Shown: positions 30,047 to 40,757 of the stretch, in pieces
Layout: every line of letters starts with the position of its first letter
Numbering within the stretch: the stretch's first letter is position 1
Source of the DNA: Pseudidiomarina halophila
GTDB taxonomy: Bacteria > Pseudomonadota > Gammaproteobacteria > Enterobacterales > Alteromonadaceae
Direction of reading: 5' to 3'
Length of the DNA: 64,000 nt
Assembly (NCBI RefSeq): GCF_003987215.1
Contig: NZ_PIPW01000001.1
Coordinates: 310,001 to 374,000 of the forward strand
The notes under the pieces: generated by a model
What the model was told of the DNA's origin: nothing
Seen by the model: only the letters and a program-made list of their open reading frames with translations
Database searches by the model: none
Translations under genes and position numbers: made by a program

Positions 30047-30838
30047 CTAAGGGCTGACTGGTACGCGAAAAACGTCAGTATAACCGTCTGCACGAAGTTG
30101 ATTAAGCAGCTTGTCCGTTTGTGGTTCAGCAAAGGGTCCCAGCATCACAGCGTGTAGACCATTTTTTGCCTGAGTAGTTGCAGGGACCTGATAGATTTGT
30201 GCCAACTTTTCAGCTTCTTGGGTTAGGCGATTTCGATCGCTGCCGGCAACGACCTGGACATAGAACTGAGCCTGGTTCACCGCCTCTAACGGCGTGGTCA
30301 CCGCGAGTTGTTGATTTTCAGCTTCAGGGTGGAGGGCCTCGATACGCACCCGTGACGTTCCTGTCGCAAGCATACCAAGCTTGTAGGCGGCCACATAGGA
30401 AAGGTCGATGATACGGTTATCGTGAAATGGGCCGCGGTCATTGACCCGGACAACGACAGAACGTTGATTCGCCAAATTAGTGACCCGCACATAAGTAGGC
30501 AAGGGTAAGGTTTTATGCGCGGCACTCATGGCGTACATATCGTAAATCTCACCATTTGAGGTCAGGTGGCCATGAAACTTTTCGCCATACCATGAAGCCA
30601 TTCCTTCATCGGTGAAACCGCGGGCGTCAGGCAAGATGTTATAGGTCTGCCCGAAAAGTGAATAGGTGCGGTTACCTTGTCGGCTTGGCACTTCTACCTT
30701 TGGAATTGGCTCGACTAGTTCAGCAGAGGTCGGCAGCCGCGACGGTATACTGTCATGGGTTTGACTGTAACGACTTTTCGGGGCTGTGCTACAACCGATT
30801 AGCAGTAACGTCAAAACTATGGCAAGGACGCGTTGCAT
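30047..30838 (-). CDS. rlpA: Septal-ring lytic transglycosylase RlpA family lipoprotein
   Basis: Lipoprotein that binds denuded glycan and, in some species, cleaves it. The protein has 263 residues, with a lipobox Cys at C16 (LLIGC). A double-psi beta-barrel domain spans about 78-170, including GMASWYGEKFHG and VRVNDRGPF, and a SPOR domain of about 75 residues ends the protein. The DRGPF segment with its Asp is intact, so catalytic activity is possible. It lies between dacA and mltB, as in many gammaproteobacteria. Confidence 0.94.
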   Translation of the reverse strand: MQRVLAIVLTLLLIGCSTAPKSRYSQTHDSIPSRLPTSAELVEPIPKVEVPSRQGNRTYSLFGQTYNILPDARGFTDEGMASWYGEKFHGHLTSNGEIYDMYAMSAAHKTLPLPTYVRVTNLANQRSVVVRVNDRGPFHDNRIIDLSYVAAYKLGMLATGTSRVRIEALHPEAENQQLAVTTPLEAVNQAQFYVQVVAGSDRNRLTQEAEKLAQIYQVPATTQAKNGLHAVMLGPFAEPQTDKLLNQLRADGYTDVFRVPVSP

Positions 30839-30852
30839 GGCCGGAAATTCCT

Positions 30853-31833
30853 TTAACGGGCAGCAGCGAGCTGCTGACTAAACTGGTGGACTACCATCGC
30901 ATAGAGCGGGCTGCGATTGTAACGGGTAATCACGTAAAAGTTATGCAAACCGAGCCAGTAATCGGCGTCATCGGGTTGTTCAAAACGAAATACTTTGGCT
31001 TTCATGTCGCCGTCGAGTTCGGTATTTTCCGGCAAGTCGAGACCTTGCTTCTGCAGTTCCGCAATAGTGGCGGTTAACTTGAGTCCATCGCTGGCCAGGT
31101 CGGCATTTGCTGCTGTCGCGGGTAGCTCTACCGCGACGCGTTGTTGCGGACGCCAGCCATTTTTCAAAAAGTAGTTGGCCACGCTACCAATGGCATCGAC
31201 TGGATTGGACAGCAGGTCACGGACCCCATCGGCATCAAAATCGATCGCATAATGGCGGTATGATGACGAAATGAACTGACCATAACCCATAGCGCCGGCG
31301 TACGATCCCTTAAGCTCTGTCGGAGATAGTTTCTCCGCCCGGGTTAGTAACAGAAACTCTTTAAGTTCTGAGCGGAAAAATGTCTGCCGCGGTGGGTAAT
31401 GGAACCCTAGCGTGGTGAGTGCATCAAGCACTTGATACTTGCCTAAATAACTACCGTAAAAGGTTTCAACACCAATAATGGCAACAATAACTTCTGCCGG
31501 AACGCCAAATTGTTGCTCGGCGCGGGCTAAAGTTTCAGCATGTTCCTGCCAAAACTCAAGTCCTGCGGCTAAGCGTTTTTCAGTGAGAAAAATCGGATAA
31601 TACTGATGCCATGGTTTGGCTTCCCATGGGCGTTGAATGGCATCCAGAATTTCTTGATTAGGCTCGGTCTGACTTAACAGTGCGGCCAGCGCTTCGCGCT
31701 CGAAGCCGTGCTCCACGACAAGTTCGTCAATAAATGCTAATTGCTCAGCGGTCAAAGCGTCGGTGGCGGCATAACTGGTGGTACAGGTTAGTAGAGCTGC
31801 AGCTGCGATGCTTCGTGTGAGTTGTTTGAGCAT
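30853..31833 (-). CDS. mltB: Membrane-bound/soluble lytic transglycosylase MltB
   Basis: Cleaves peptidoglycan to form 1,6-anhydro ends. The protein has 326 residues. The catalytic Glu is E123 in IGVETFYGSYLG, and the YAGAMGYGQFISSSY block and DFDADGVRDL calcium-loop-like segment follow. E. coli MltB is a lipoprotein. Here the only early Cys, C17, is in the poor context LLTC, while a good signal-peptidase I site follows SYA (about 22). This form is therefore probably soluble in the periplasm. It is 39 bases from rodA. Confidence 0.93.
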   Translation of the reverse strand: MLKQLTRSIAAAALLTCTTSYAATDALTAEQLAFIDELVVEHGFEREALAALLSQTEPNQEILDAIQRPWEAKPWHQYYPIFLTEKRLAAGLEFWQEHAETLARAEQQFGVPAEVIVAIIGVETFYGSYLGKYQVLDALTTLGFHYPPRQTFFRSELKEFLLLTRAEKLSPTELKGSYAGAMGYGQFISSSYRHYAIDFDADGVRDLLSNPVDAIGSVANYFLKNGWRPQQRVAVELPATAANADLASDGLKLTATIAELQKQGLDLPENTELDGDMKAKVFRFEQPDDADYWLGLHNFYVITRYNRSPLYAMVVHQFSQQLAAAR

Positions 31834-31872
31834 ACCTATCTCCCGGGTTATCGTGGTCAGCGCTTAATAAAC

Positions 31873-32985
31873 TTAAGCATGAATTAAGCGGCGGTTGGTG
31901 GCAATAGCCATTAGTAAACCAAAGCCGGCGAGCAATGTCACCATTGATGTCCCACCATAAGAAATCAAAGGCAGTGGTACACCAACGACCGGCAGTAACC
32001 CGGATACCATACCGACATTTACCATGACATAAATGAAGAAGGTCATAGTAAGACTACCGGCGAGTAATTTCTGATACACCCGTTGCGCGCGCATGGCGAT
32101 AATCATGCCGCGAAAGATGATAAAACCATAGAGCAAGAACAAGCCGATTACGCCGACCAGACCAAATTCTTCACTAAACACCGAGAAAATAAAATCGGTA
32201 TGCCGCTCGGGCAGAAATTCAAGTTGCGACTGGGTGCCCTGCAACCAGCCTTTACCTTCAACTCCGCCGGAGCCTATCGCAATTTTCGACTGGATGATCT
32301 GGTAGCCTGCGCCCAATGGATCGCGCTCGGGGTTGAGGAAAGTAAGTACTCTCTGGCGCTGATAATCCCGCATCAGGAAAATCCACAGTATCGGCGTAAA
32401 TGAACCGATAGCAACGGCAAAAAAGGTAATGATCTTCCAGGACATGCCGGCGAGGAATAACACAAAAATACCGGATGAGGCGATCAGCAACGAGGTGCCT
32501 AAATCGGGCTGTTTGGCGATCATCAATACCGGTATCAGCAGTAACAGAAAGGCACCGGCGAGACGTTTCAAGGTCGGCGGCAGACCCTGTTCAGCGATAT
32601 ACCAGGCGACCGCCATGGGCACCGCGAGCTTCATAATTTCTGATGGTTGAATAGTAATAAAGCCAAGATTCAACCAGCGTTGTGCACCCTTACTGGACTC
32701 GCCAACCAGCAGTACTGCAAGCAGCAGCACAATACCTACCGCAAACAGTGGCAATGACCAGCGTTGAACCGTGTCCAGCGGAATCTGTGCGATGACGAAC
32801 ATCGCGAAGAACGCAGCACCTACGCGAATAGCCTGGCGCTCTGTCATACCAAGATTTTCACCGCTGGCAGAATAAACCGTAAAAATACTCACCACCGCAG
32901 TGATAAGCAGCGCGAACAGAAGTGGAGCGTCCATGTGCACGCGCTGTAGTAATGAAGTGCGTTGCTGATCAGGGTGCATTTTCAC
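31873..32985 (-). CDS. rodA: Rod-shape peptidoglycan glycosyltransferase RodA
   Basis: SEDS-family polymerase of the elongasome, working with PBP2. It has 370 residues and about ten membrane helices. The SEDS hallmarks are present: a QPSEIMKLA block near 120, the DLGTSL motif near 160 and a late PVVGVPLPLISYGGTS block. It overlaps the mrdA end by 17 bases, consistent with the two proteins forming one enzyme pair. Confidence 0.97.
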   Translation of the reverse strand: MKMHPDQQRTSLLQRVHMDAPLLFALLITAVVSIFTVYSASGENLGMTERQAIRVGAAFFAMFVIAQIPLDTVQRWSLPLFAVGIVLLLAVLLVGESSKGAQRWLNLGFITIQPSEIMKLAVPMAVAWYIAEQGLPPTLKRLAGAFLLLLIPVLMIAKQPDLGTSLLIASSGIFVLFLAGMSWKIITFFAVAIGSFTPILWIFLMRDYQRQRVLTFLNPERDPLGAGYQIIQSKIAIGSGGVEGKGWLQGTQSQLEFLPERHTDFIFSVFSEEFGLVGVIGLFLLYGFIIFRGMIIAMRAQRVYQKLLAGSLTMTFFIYVMVNVGMVSGLLPVVGVPLPLISYGGTSMVTLLAGFGLLMAIATNRRLIHA

Positions 32986-34849
32986 CTACCACGGGTTCGT
33001 CTTGAAAATAGAAGTCCATAAGCTTGCGCGCCATCGGTGCGGCAACACTACCGCCACCGCCAACCACGTTTTCGGCAGTGATTATGACCACCATCTCTGG
33101 CGCCTCGACCGGAGCGTAGCCAACGTACATGGCGTTATCCCGGTATTTTTCGGCAGTGGTTTCCGCGTCATACTCTTCGTCCTGGCCAATGCTGCGAACC
33201 TGTGCCGTACCCGTTTTTCCACCGGAGGTGTAGGTGGCGCCTTTAAACGCTGTGCGGGCGGTACCTTTAACGCTGCTGACAACATCTTCCATAGCATTAA
33301 GTGCAACACTCCAATTCTCCGGGTTGTTCAGCTGTACCGGCGGCTTTTGTTCGTGCACTGCAGGTAGTTCGACGCCGCCATCGCGGATGGCGCGTAATAA
33401 TCTCGGGACCGGTCGGCTGCCGCGATTGACAACCACAGCAGTGGCGACCGCAAGTTGCATCGGGGTAACGGTCCAATAACTCTGGCCGATACCAATAGAT
33501 ACGGTTTCACCCGCATACCAGGGTTGGTTAAAGCGAGCACGTTTCCAGCCCCGACTCGGCATAACAGCCGACGATTCTTCACCGATATCAATGCCGGTGA
33601 GTTCGCCAAAACCATAACCCACCATATGCTCAGAAATGGTATCGATGCCCAGATTTAACGCCAAATCGTAGTAAAAAGTATCGCAGCTCTCGACAATGGC
33701 ACGGTCGACGTCGACCCAACCATGGCCCCAGGACAACCAGTCGCGGTAGCGGTGGTCGACACCTTTAATCTGGAACCAGCCCGGATCCCAGATTTGTGTG
33801 TCGGTGGTAATAATACCTTCTTCTAAACCAACGATAGCGAGCTGCGGCTTGATGGTTGAAGCCGGCGGATAACCACCTTGCGTAGCACGGTTGAGCAGCG
33901 GTGAGTGACGCGAATTTAGCAGTCCCCGATATTGATCAACGGAAATCCCCCGGGCGAACCAGTTGGGATCGTAGCTGGGCTGACTAATCATTGCCATTAT
34001 CGCGCCATCACGCGGGTCCATGACAATGATAGAGCCACGGTTGTCACCTAATATTTCCTGTGCTTTTTGTTGCAGCGCGATGTCAATCTCCAACACCAGA
34101 TCCTGACCCGGGATCGGTGGCTCAATTTCCAGCGTTCTTAATGAACGCCCGTGAATATCCACTTCAACCTGCTGGTAACCCACTGCGCCGTGCAGTTGTT
34201 CTTCGTAGTAACCTTCAACGCCAAGCTTGCCGATGGTTCGGGTTGCGGCGTAGTTGGCGTCCAGGCCTTGCTCTTTGAGCCGCTGGGCGTCGCGCTGGTT
34301 AATCTTGGCAACATAGCCCAATGCGTGAGTGAGACTCTCACCATAAGGGTAATGCCGAACCAGGCGCGCTTCGATGCTGACTCCGGGGAAATCGTGCTGG
34401 CGCGCCGCGAAAATAGCAGCCTGTTCTTCGTTAAGTTGATCGAGCAGAATAACCTGTTCAAAGCGGCGCTCACGTTTACGATTGCGTTCGAAGCGCAGCA
34501 GTTGTTCAGCGTTGATGTTCAGTAATTCAGCAAGACGGGCTACGGTACTTTCCAGATCTTTAACACGCTCAGGAATCAGTTCTAAGCTTAATACCGGACG
34601 GTTTTCGGCCAGAATACGGCCTTCACGATCATAAATAATGCCGCGATTCGGGGCCAGCGGCACGACTTTGATGCGGTTATCGTTGGAGCGGGTCTGGAAA
34701 CTTTGATGTTGGATAACCTGCAACTGGTACATATTGCCGAGCAATATGCCAAAGACCGCGACCACAATAATTAAGGATACCACCACGCGCCGACCAAACA
34801 GAGCTGTCTCGGCGTGATGATCACGAATTGTGGAACGGCGTCTTCTCAT
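32969..34849 (-). CDS. mrdA: Penicillin-binding protein 2 (transpeptidase)
   Basis: Class B PBP that cross-links new wall during cell elongation. The protein has 626 residues, a single membrane anchor (about 20-42), a pedestal domain and a C-terminal transpeptidase domain. The active-site S331 and K334 are in STIK. SCD is near residue 386 and KTGT near 545. It is coupled to rodA and starts two bases from the rlmH end. Confidence 0.97.
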   Translation of the reverse strand: MRRRRSTIRDHHAETALFGRRVVVSLIIVVAVFGILLGNMYQLQVIQHQSFQTRSNDNRIKVVPLAPNRGIIYDREGRILAENRPVLSLELIPERVKDLESTVARLAELLNINAEQLLRFERNRKRERRFEQVILLDQLNEEQAAIFAARQHDFPGVSIEARLVRHYPYGESLTHALGYVAKINQRDAQRLKEQGLDANYAATRTIGKLGVEGYYEEQLHGAVGYQQVEVDIHGRSLRTLEIEPPIPGQDLVLEIDIALQQKAQEILGDNRGSIIVMDPRDGAIMAMISQPSYDPNWFARGISVDQYRGLLNSRHSPLLNRATQGGYPPASTIKPQLAIVGLEEGIITTDTQIWDPGWFQIKGVDHRYRDWLSWGHGWVDVDRAIVESCDTFYYDLALNLGIDTISEHMVGYGFGELTGIDIGEESSAVMPSRGWKRARFNQPWYAGETVSIGIGQSYWTVTPMQLAVATAVVVNRGSRPVPRLLRAIRDGGVELPAVHEQKPPVQLNNPENWSVALNAMEDVVSSVKGTARTAFKGATYTSGGKTGTAQVRSIGQDEEYDAETTAEKYRDNAMYVGYAPVEAPEMVVIITAENVVGGGGSVAAPMARKLMDFYFQDEPVVGENAP

Positions 34850-34851
34850 GC

Positions 34852-35322
34852 TTAATCACGGTGATACGGGTGGTTGGCGTTAATGCTCCAGGCTCGGTAC
34901 AGAGCCTCAGCTACAATAACCCGCACCAAGGGGTGTGGCAAGGTTAAGGGAGATAAACTCCAACGTTCATCGGCGATGGCGCTGCAAGCTTCGGCCAAAC
35001 CTTCAGGTCCGCCAATTAGTAAACTGACATCGCGGCCGTCCATTTGCCAGTCCGCGAGACGTTCGGCCAGTTTCGGTGTTGCCCACGGCCGACCTTCGAC
35101 TTCTAACGTGACGACGCGATTACCTTTACCTATGGCGGCCAGCATTGCCTCACCTTCTTGCCTGGTCAGGCGCGCAACATCGGCATTTTTGCCACGCTTA
35201 CCGGCGGCAATCTCAATCAACTGTAACTGACAGTCGGCCGGTAAACGCTTCGCGTAGGTGGCGAATCCAGTGCTGACCCAACTTGGCATTTTCTGGCCAA
35301 CTGCAATCAGCTGGATGCGCAT
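34852..35322 (-). CDS. rlmH: 23S rRNA pseudouridine(1915) N3-methyltransferase
   Basis: SPOUT methyltransferase acting on helix 69 of 23S rRNA in the 70S ribosome. It has 156 residues, one more than E. coli. The SAM-binding knot includes LLIGGPEGL and the C-terminal [20 protein letters not shown] with the YRAW segment. Its ATG shares one base with the rsfS stop, so translation is coupled. Confidence 0.97.
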   Translation of the reverse strand: MRIQLIAVGQKMPSWVSTGFATYAKRLPADCQLQLIEIAAGKRGKNADVARLTRQEGEAMLAAIGKGNRVVTLEVEGRPWATPKLAERLADWQMDGRDVSLLIGGPEGLAEACSAIADERWSLSPLTLPHPLVRVIVAEALYRAWSINANHPYHRD

Positions 35323-35645
35323 TAACGCGGCCCCCAGAGTTTTTCCAACTCATAGAAGTCACGAATAGATTCCTGCATGATGTGAACGACAACATCGCCT
35401 AAATCAACCAGTACCCATTCTGAAGTGTCAGCACCTTCGACACCAATGGGGGGCACACCAGAGTGTTTGCTTTCAGTGGCAACGTGGTTGGCAAGACTTT
35501 TGACGTGCGTTTTTGAATTGCCTGAACAAACGACCATGTACTCAGCAATGTCAGTTTGTTCGTGGACATCAAGGACTTTGATGTCACGACCCTTGAGGTC
35601 TTCTAATTTATCTACAACGAAGTCGCGTAATTGTTCAGCTTGCAA
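35322..35645 (-). CDS. rsfS: Ribosome silencing factor RsfS
   Basis: Binds ribosomal protein L14 and blocks subunit joining under starvation. The 107 residues show the family blocks [16 protein letters not shown] and [15 protein letters not shown] near the C-terminal half. It precedes rlmH with a one-base overlap and follows nadD after a 73-base gap, the usual order. Confidence 0.96.
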   Translation of the reverse strand: MQAEQLRDFVVDKLEDLKGRDIKVLDVHEQTDIAEYMVVCSGNSKTHVKSLANHVATESKHSGVPPIGVEGADTSEWVLVDLGDVVVHIMQESIRDFYELEKLWGPR

Positions 35646-35718
35646 AAGTGAAACTCTCCTAAACAGACGGTTTTAACGGCGCATAGTTTACCACGACTGT
35701 TTCGGAAAAGCAGTTGCC

Positions 35719-36354
35719 TTAAGCTGTTTGATAGAGTTGCTGTTGTTTAATGTAATCCGCGACGCCGGCAGGCACGTGTTGCTCCCATGGGCCATGTGCC
35801 GCCATAGCCTGGCGCAACTCGGTCGCTGATAATGCAATTTCGGGGGTAGGTAGGCAAATAATCGCGCCGTTAGGGGTTTGGTGCAATTTATCAATTTCCT
35901 TCACCTGATGGCGTTGCGCTAAAGCCTGCACTTCGGACGACCATTCTTTGGTTTCGTGGGGGCGTTGCATAACAGCTAAATGGGCAACGTCCAGGAGTTG
36001 TTGCCAGCCGTGCCAGGTGTGGAGTTTGGCAAACGCATCATTGCCCAGTAAAAATACGAGCTTATCTTCCGGCCACTGGTTGTGCATTTCCTGTAACGTC
36101 AGCAAGCTGTAGGAGGTACGTTCGCGTTGCAATTCCCAGGGCTCTGCGCACACGTCTGGCTGATCGGCATACGCCAGACGTACCATTTCCAGACGCTGAG
36201 CCGCGCTAGCGCCGGGAAAATCGCGATGGGGCGGTTGGGCGCTGGGCATGACATGCAGCTGATCACCTTTTAATAAATGAAAGGCGAAGAGTGAGGTCAG
36301 CACGTGGCCATTGTGGATGGGGTCGAAGGTGCCACCAAAAATTACGCGTAACAT
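35719..36354 (-). CDS. nadD: Nicotinate-nucleotide adenylyltransferase
   Basis: Forms deamido-NAD from nicotinate mononucleotide and ATP. The 211 residues begin with the nucleotidyltransferase motif GGTFDPIHNGH (about 7-17). The ISATELR-type motif near the end appears here as LSATELRQAM. It overlaps the holA end by 13 bases. Confidence 0.96.
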   Translation of the reverse strand: MLRVIFGGTFDPIHNGHVLTSLFAFHLLKGDQLHVMPSAQPPHRDFPGASAAQRLEMVRLAYADQPDVCAEPWELQRERTSYSLLTLQEMHNQWPEDKLVFLLGNDAFAKLHTWHGWQQLLDVAHLAVMQRPHETKEWSSEVQALAQRHQVKEIDKLHQTPNGAIICLPTPEIALSATELRQAMAAHGPWEQHVPAGVADYIKQQQLYQTA

Positions 36355-37367
36355 GTGCTTAAAAACTCAGGGTCACGTTGCGGCTGGCATAACAGGATAA
36401 GGGCATGGCAGTACAAGGTCGCCAGCGATTCACCGGAGTCGCGCTTGAACGCGAATTCAAGACGTACCAGCAATTGCTGCAGCCGGGCAAGATATTGCGG
36501 CTGTACGCGCTGAGCGAATGCACGGTAGGCCGCTTCCTGATTGCGCCAGATGCCCAAGGACATGAGCTCTTTGCTGCTTAACTGGCGTTGCTGCAGTTGC
36601 TGCAGTTTTTGCACCTCGCGCTGTAACATCCAGTTGAGAATGGCGATTTCAGTTTCTTCCTCAAGTAAGCGTTGCAAGCGGCGTAAGGCATTTGTAAGGT
36701 CGCCTTGTAAAATCGCTTCCTGCAGCGCAAACACGGTGAACCGGCTCTGGTCGTGTGCCGCCTCGGTGATGAACGCTGGGGTTAAAGGCTGCGGAGCATC
36801 CATTAGCGCGAGCTTTTGCAACTCCTGATCAAGGGCGAGCAGGTTGCCCTCAAACCAATCAGCCAGCAACTGGGTTGCCTGGCCATCAATAGTCAGTTGA
36901 TAACGTTGTGCCCGTTGTTGGATAAACTGTGGCAACTGGCGGCGTTCAGGACTATTGGCCTGCACGACGGGGCCGGCGGCTTGTAACAGCTGAAACCACT
37001 TCGCTTTCAGTTGCTCTTGTTTGAGTTTAGGCCCGGTGAGTACCAAAATCTGGTCGTCGGGCAGCTCTGCGCAATAACGTTTTAACGCCTCCGCTCCCTC
37101 GCGGCCCGGCTTGGCGTCGGGCAGTTCAACTTCGATCATGCGCAGGCTGGAAAAGAGTCCGAGATTCACGCTGTCGGTTTGTAACTGACCCCAGTCAAAC
37201 TGTGCGTCCTGAATAAAGCGTTGCCGCTCATCAATACCTTGTTGCCGGGCCTGCTGCCGAATCAATTGCAGGGCATCATCAACCAGCAATGGCGTATCGC
37301 CAAACACGCAAATTAATGCAGGTAATCCGTGCTGTTGCAGGTGACCTTGCAGTTGCGCTAATTGCAT
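36342..37367 (-). CDS. holA: DNA polymerase III delta subunit
   Basis: The clamp-loader subunit that opens the beta clamp. It has 341 residues with the family layout: an AAA-like N-terminal domain starting after QLQGHLQQHGLPALICVFGD, a middle domain and a helical collar domain (about 210-330) rich in Gln and Leu. No ATPase motif is expected in delta. It is four bases from lptE and overlaps nadD. Confidence 0.93.
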   Translation of the reverse strand: MQLAQLQGHLQQHGLPALICVFGDTPLLVDDALQLIRQQARQQGIDERQRFIQDAQFDWGQLQTDSVNLGLFSSLRMIEVELPDAKPGREGAEALKRYCAELPDDQILVLTGPKLKQEQLKAKWFQLLQAAGPVVQANSPERRQLPQFIQQRAQRYQLTIDGQATQLLADWFEGNLLALDQELQKLALMDAPQPLTPAFITEAAHDQSRFTVFALQEAILQGDLTNALRRLQRLLEEETEIAILNWMLQREVQKLQQLQQRQLSSKELMSLGIWRNQEAAYRAFAQRVQPQYLARLQQLLVRLEFAFKRDSGESLATLYCHALILLCQPQRDPEFLSTCYA

Positions 37368-37371
37368 AGGC

Positions 37372-37845
37372 TTATTCGCTTACCTGAGCGATGACCTGAC
37401 GCACCAGTTGCTGCGCTGCCTGTTCACGCATTTCGGCAACTAAGACCTCGCGTTCACGGGTTTTTGCCAGAGCAAAATTCGGGTCATCCTGATAGTCCCG
37501 ATAAACTTCAACCTGCAGTGCCTTACTTTCCCCCTGGCGGGGGACTAGCAGATAATTTACCGCATAAATCAATTCGTATTCTGCCACCTGACCACTCGCT
37601 GAAAGGCTTAAGGTACGGCGGCTGAGACTGTCATTGAGGATCTCAACGTGGGTTGCTGAACTGTCATTAACCAGAGTTGCGCCCGCGAGGCGAAAGCGCT
37701 CACGGGCTTCATCGGCAAATTCACTAAACTGTGGCGCGCTGACGCGTAACTGCTCCAGCTCGGCAGGAAGTTGGTAATTGCCCTGCAGTTGAAAACCACA
37801 GCCAACCAGAAGAAAAATCAGCCCACCAAGCAGCAATGTACGCAT
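37372..37845 (-). CDS. lptE: LPS-assembly lipoprotein LptE
   Basis: Outer-membrane lipoprotein that plugs LptD and helps insert lipopolysaccharide. The 157 residues start with a signal peptide and lipobox LLVGC (Cys at about 16), followed by the usual GFQLQGNYQLP segment. Overall sequence is variable in this family, so the call also rests on its fixed place between leuS and holA. Confidence 0.92.
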   Translation of the reverse strand: MRTLLLGGLIFLLVGCGFQLQGNYQLPAELEQLRVSAPQFSEFADEARERFRLAGATLVNDSSATHVEILNDSLSRRTLSLSASGQVAEYELIYAVNYLLVPRQGESKALQVEVYRDYQDDPNFALAKTREREVLVAEMREQAAQQLVRQVIAQVSE

Positions 37846-37873
37846 GTATCGTCCTAACAGTGTTTAGCTTGCA

Positions 37874-40486
37874 TTAATTCGCAACAATATTTACCAGTTT
37901 ACCCGGCACGTAGATTTGTTTGCGAATGGTTTTGTCCGCGATAAAGCGCTGGACATTCTCGTCGGCGACCGCAGCAGCAATAACCGAAGCCTGATCAGCG
38001 TCAGCCGCAACGTTAATTTTACCGCGAACTTTACCGTTAACCTGAATGACAACCAGGATCGTCGATGCCACTAAAGCCGAAGTATCAACTTCAGGCCATG
38101 AGGCAAAGGTAATGTCGTCCTGATGACCCAACTGCTGCCAGAGCACTTCACTCAAGTGCGGGGTGACAGGAGCTAACATTAACACGACTGCGTCCAGTGC
38201 CTCACGCATAATGCTGCGATCAACGGCAGTGGTCAGTTCAGCTTTCTGGAGTTTGTTCAACACTTCCATAATTGCTGCAATTGCGGTGTTAAAGTTTTGC
38301 CGGCGGCCCATATCATCAGAAACTTTCTCGATGGTACGGTGCACTTCGCGGCGCAGGTCTTCCTGTGTACTGGTTAAGTCGCTGAAATCAGAGCTATGCT
38401 CTTGCTCTGCTACGGCTTTGTAGTCCGCGACTAAGCGCCACACACGGCGTAAAAAGCGTTGCGCGCCTTCCACCCCTGAATCTGACCATTCTAATGTTGC
38501 TTCAGGCGGAGCTGCGAACATCATAAACAGACGTACGGTATCGGCGCCGTATTTGTCGATCATCAACTGCGGATCAATGCCGTTATTCTTCGACTTCGAC
38601 ATTTTTGTCATGCCGCCGTAGGTGACTTCTTTGCCGTCACTACGCAGTACCGCTTTGGCGATACGGCCCTTGGTATCGCGTTCGACAATGTCGACATCAA
38701 GCGGCGAGTACCAGGTGATCTTGCCAGTAGCGTCTTCGCGGAAATAGCTATCGGCCAGCACCATACCTTGCGTCAACAAACGCTTGAACGGCTCATCGGA
38801 ATTCACCAGACCGGTGTCGCGCAAGAGCTTGTGGAAGAAGCGGGCGTACAACAAATGCAAAATGGCATGTTCAATACCGCCGATGTACTGATCCACAGGT
38901 AGCCAGTAGTTTGCTTGTTTCGGATCCAGCATACCCTCATGGAAATTGGCACTACAGTAGCGGGCGTAATACCAGGAAGATTCCATAAAGGTATCAAAGG
39001 TATCGGTTTCGTGTTCTGCAGGTTCACCTTTGTAGGTGGTCTTACGCCATTCAGGGTCTGCTTTAATCGGCGATTGTGTACCGCTCATGACCACATCTTC
39101 AGGTAAGCGTACCGGCAACTGATCTTCCGGCACCGGCGCGGAACTGCCATCCGCCAGTTTTAGCATTGGAATGGGTGCACCCCAGTAGCGCTGGCGCGAC
39201 ACACCCCAATCGCGCAGACGGTAATTTACCTGGCGGCGGCCAATAGTTTGCTCGGCCAGCGTTTTAGCGATAGCTTCGAATGCTTCTTCACTGCTCAGGC
39301 CAGTATAAGGTCCTGAATCAATGGTGGTGCCTTTTTCAGTGATGGCGGCGAGCTTGATATCATGCTCGCCAGTAGCAGGTTCAATGACCGGCTTGATCGG
39401 CAGCTCATAGGCGGTGGCGAACTCCCAGTCACGTTGATCGTGAGCGGGTACTGCCATAACTGCACCACTACCGTAATCCATCAGGACAAAGTTCGCGACC
39501 CAAATCGGAATCGCCTCGCCGGTCAGCGGATGGGTAGCAAAAAAGCCCGTTGGCATGCCTTTTTTCTCAATAGTGGCAAGCTCGGCTTCGGCCATTTTTG
39601 AATTCTTGATCGAGTCAATAAAGCTGGCAAGTTCAGGGTTGGCAGCGGCCGCTTCCTGGGCCAACGGATGTTGTGCTGCGACGGCCATATAAGTGACACC
39701 ATAAAGGGTATCAGGACGGGTGGTATAAACCGTCAGCGGCTGCTCGTGGTCAACCACTGAAAAGTCAATTTCGACCCCTTCAGACCGGCCAATCCAGTTA
39801 CGTTGCATGGTTTTAACCTGTTCCGGCCAGCCGTCAAGCTGATCCAGATCTTGCAATAACTCATCGGCATAAGCGGTGATTTTGATAAACCACTGCGGGA
39901 TCTCTTTCTGTTCGACTTTGGCACCTGAACGCCAGCCACGCCCGTCAATGACCTGTTCATTGGCGAGTACGGTTTGATCGACCGGATCCCAGTTAACTGT
40001 CGCATTCTTTTTATACACCAGGCCTTTTTCATAAAGCTTGGTGAAAAACCACTGCTCCCAACGGTAATAGTCGGGGCGGCAGGTCGCGATTTCCCGCGAC
40101 CAGTCATAACCAAAGCCTAGAGACTTTAGCTGATTGCGCATGTAATCAATATTTTGATAGGTCCACTTTGCCGGCGCTGTTTCATTTTGAATTGCAGCAT
40201 TCTCAGCAGGTAGACCAAACGCATCCCAGCCCATAGGTTGCAGTACATTTTTGCCTTGCATGCGCTGGTGCCGGGCGACTACGTCGCCAAGGGTATAATT
40301 GCGCACATGGCCCATGTGCAGCTTGCCACTTGGGTAGGGGAACATCGACAAGCAATAGAATTTTTCTTTATCCGGCTGCTCGCTGACTTCGAAGACTTTA
40401 TCACGCTCCCAGCGTTGCTGGACGGCGGTTTCGATTTGCGCTGGATCGTAGTTATCCTGCATAACTTTTGACATCTGAGAATCCAT
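37874..40486 (-). CDS. leuS: Leucyl-tRNA synthetase
   Basis: Charges tRNA-Leu with leucine. From the ATG at 40486 it has 870 residues. The class I HIGH-type motif is HMGH near residue 57, the editing domain occupies the middle (about 230-430, with the Thr-rich TTRPDTLYG), and KMSKS is near residue 630. An internal ATG at 40462 aligns better with the family start (MQDNYDP) and may be the true one; neither has a clear ribosome-binding site. Confidence 0.97.
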   Translation of the reverse strand: MDSQMSKVMQDNYDPAQIETAVQQRWERDKVFEVSEQPDKEKFYCLSMFPYPSGKLHMGHVRNYTLGDVVARHQRMQGKNVLQPMGWDAFGLPAENAAIQNETAPAKWTYQNIDYMRNQLKSLGFGYDWSREIATCRPDYYRWEQWFFTKLYEKGLVYKKNATVNWDPVDQTVLANEQVIDGRGWRSGAKVEQKEIPQWFIKITAYADELLQDLDQLDGWPEQVKTMQRNWIGRSEGVEIDFSVVDHEQPLTVYTTRPDTLYGVTYMAVAAQHPLAQEAAAANPELASFIDSIKNSKMAEAELATIEKKGMPTGFFATHPLTGEAIPIWVANFVLMDYGSGAVMAVPAHDQRDWEFATAYELPIKPVIEPATGEHDIKLAAITEKGTTIDSGPYTGLSSEEAFEAIAKTLAEQTIGRRQVNYRLRDWGVSRQRYWGAPIPMLKLADGSSAPVPEDQLPVRLPEDVVMSGTQSPIKADPEWRKTTYKGEPAEHETDTFDTFMESSWYYARYCSANFHEGMLDPKQANYWLPVDQYIGGIEHAILHLLYARFFHKLLRDTGLVNSDEPFKRLLTQGMVLADSYFREDATGKITWYSPLDVDIVERDTKGRIAKAVLRSDGKEVTYGGMTKMSKSKNNGIDPQLMIDKYGADTVRLFMMFAAPPEATLEWSDSGVEGAQRFLRRVWRLVADYKAVAEQEHSSDFSDLTSTQEDLRREVHRTIEKVSDDMGRRQNFNTAIAAIMEVLNKLQKAELTTAVDRSIMREALDAVVLMLAPVTPHLSEVLWQQLGHQDDITFASWPEVDTSALVASTILVVIQVNGKVRGKINVAADADQASVIAAAVADENVQRFIADKTIRKQIYVPGKLVNIVAN

Positions 40487-40516
40487 TTATTCGACGGCGT
40501 GAGAGTGAAAAACGAG

Positions 40517-40711
40517 TTACAGGGCGTACCACATCAGGAGCATAACAACGAGGCCTGCCAGACCAAAAAAACCGTATTCGAAGCGGTTACGTTGCTGCGC
40601 ATCACGATCGTCAGGATCACGATAAAACACAAACATACCCAGGCTAGTAACGCCCAAAGTACCTGCTGCGGTGAGAACCGCAAAAATGATTGCTGCGATG
40701 ATGTTTTCCAT
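40517..40711 (-). CDS. Small two-helix membrane protein, unknown
   Basis: A predicted 64-residue protein with two hydrophobic helices (about 3-28 and 48-64) flanking a very charged loop (RDPDDRDAQQRNR). The ATG at 40711 has GGAA seven bases upstream; a GTG at 40741 could extend it by ten residues. It lies between lnt and leuS on the same strand. I do not recognise the family. A shadow frame is possible, but the two clean helices and the packed operon place favour a real gene. Confidence 0.6.
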   Translation of the reverse strand: MENIIAAIIFAVLTAAGTLGVTSLGMFVFYRDPDDRDAQQRNRFEYGFFGLAGLVVMLLMWYAL

Positions 40712-40757
40712 GGTTTGTTCCAGTTTTTGGTTAAGGGACACTAAAACTGCTTACAGT

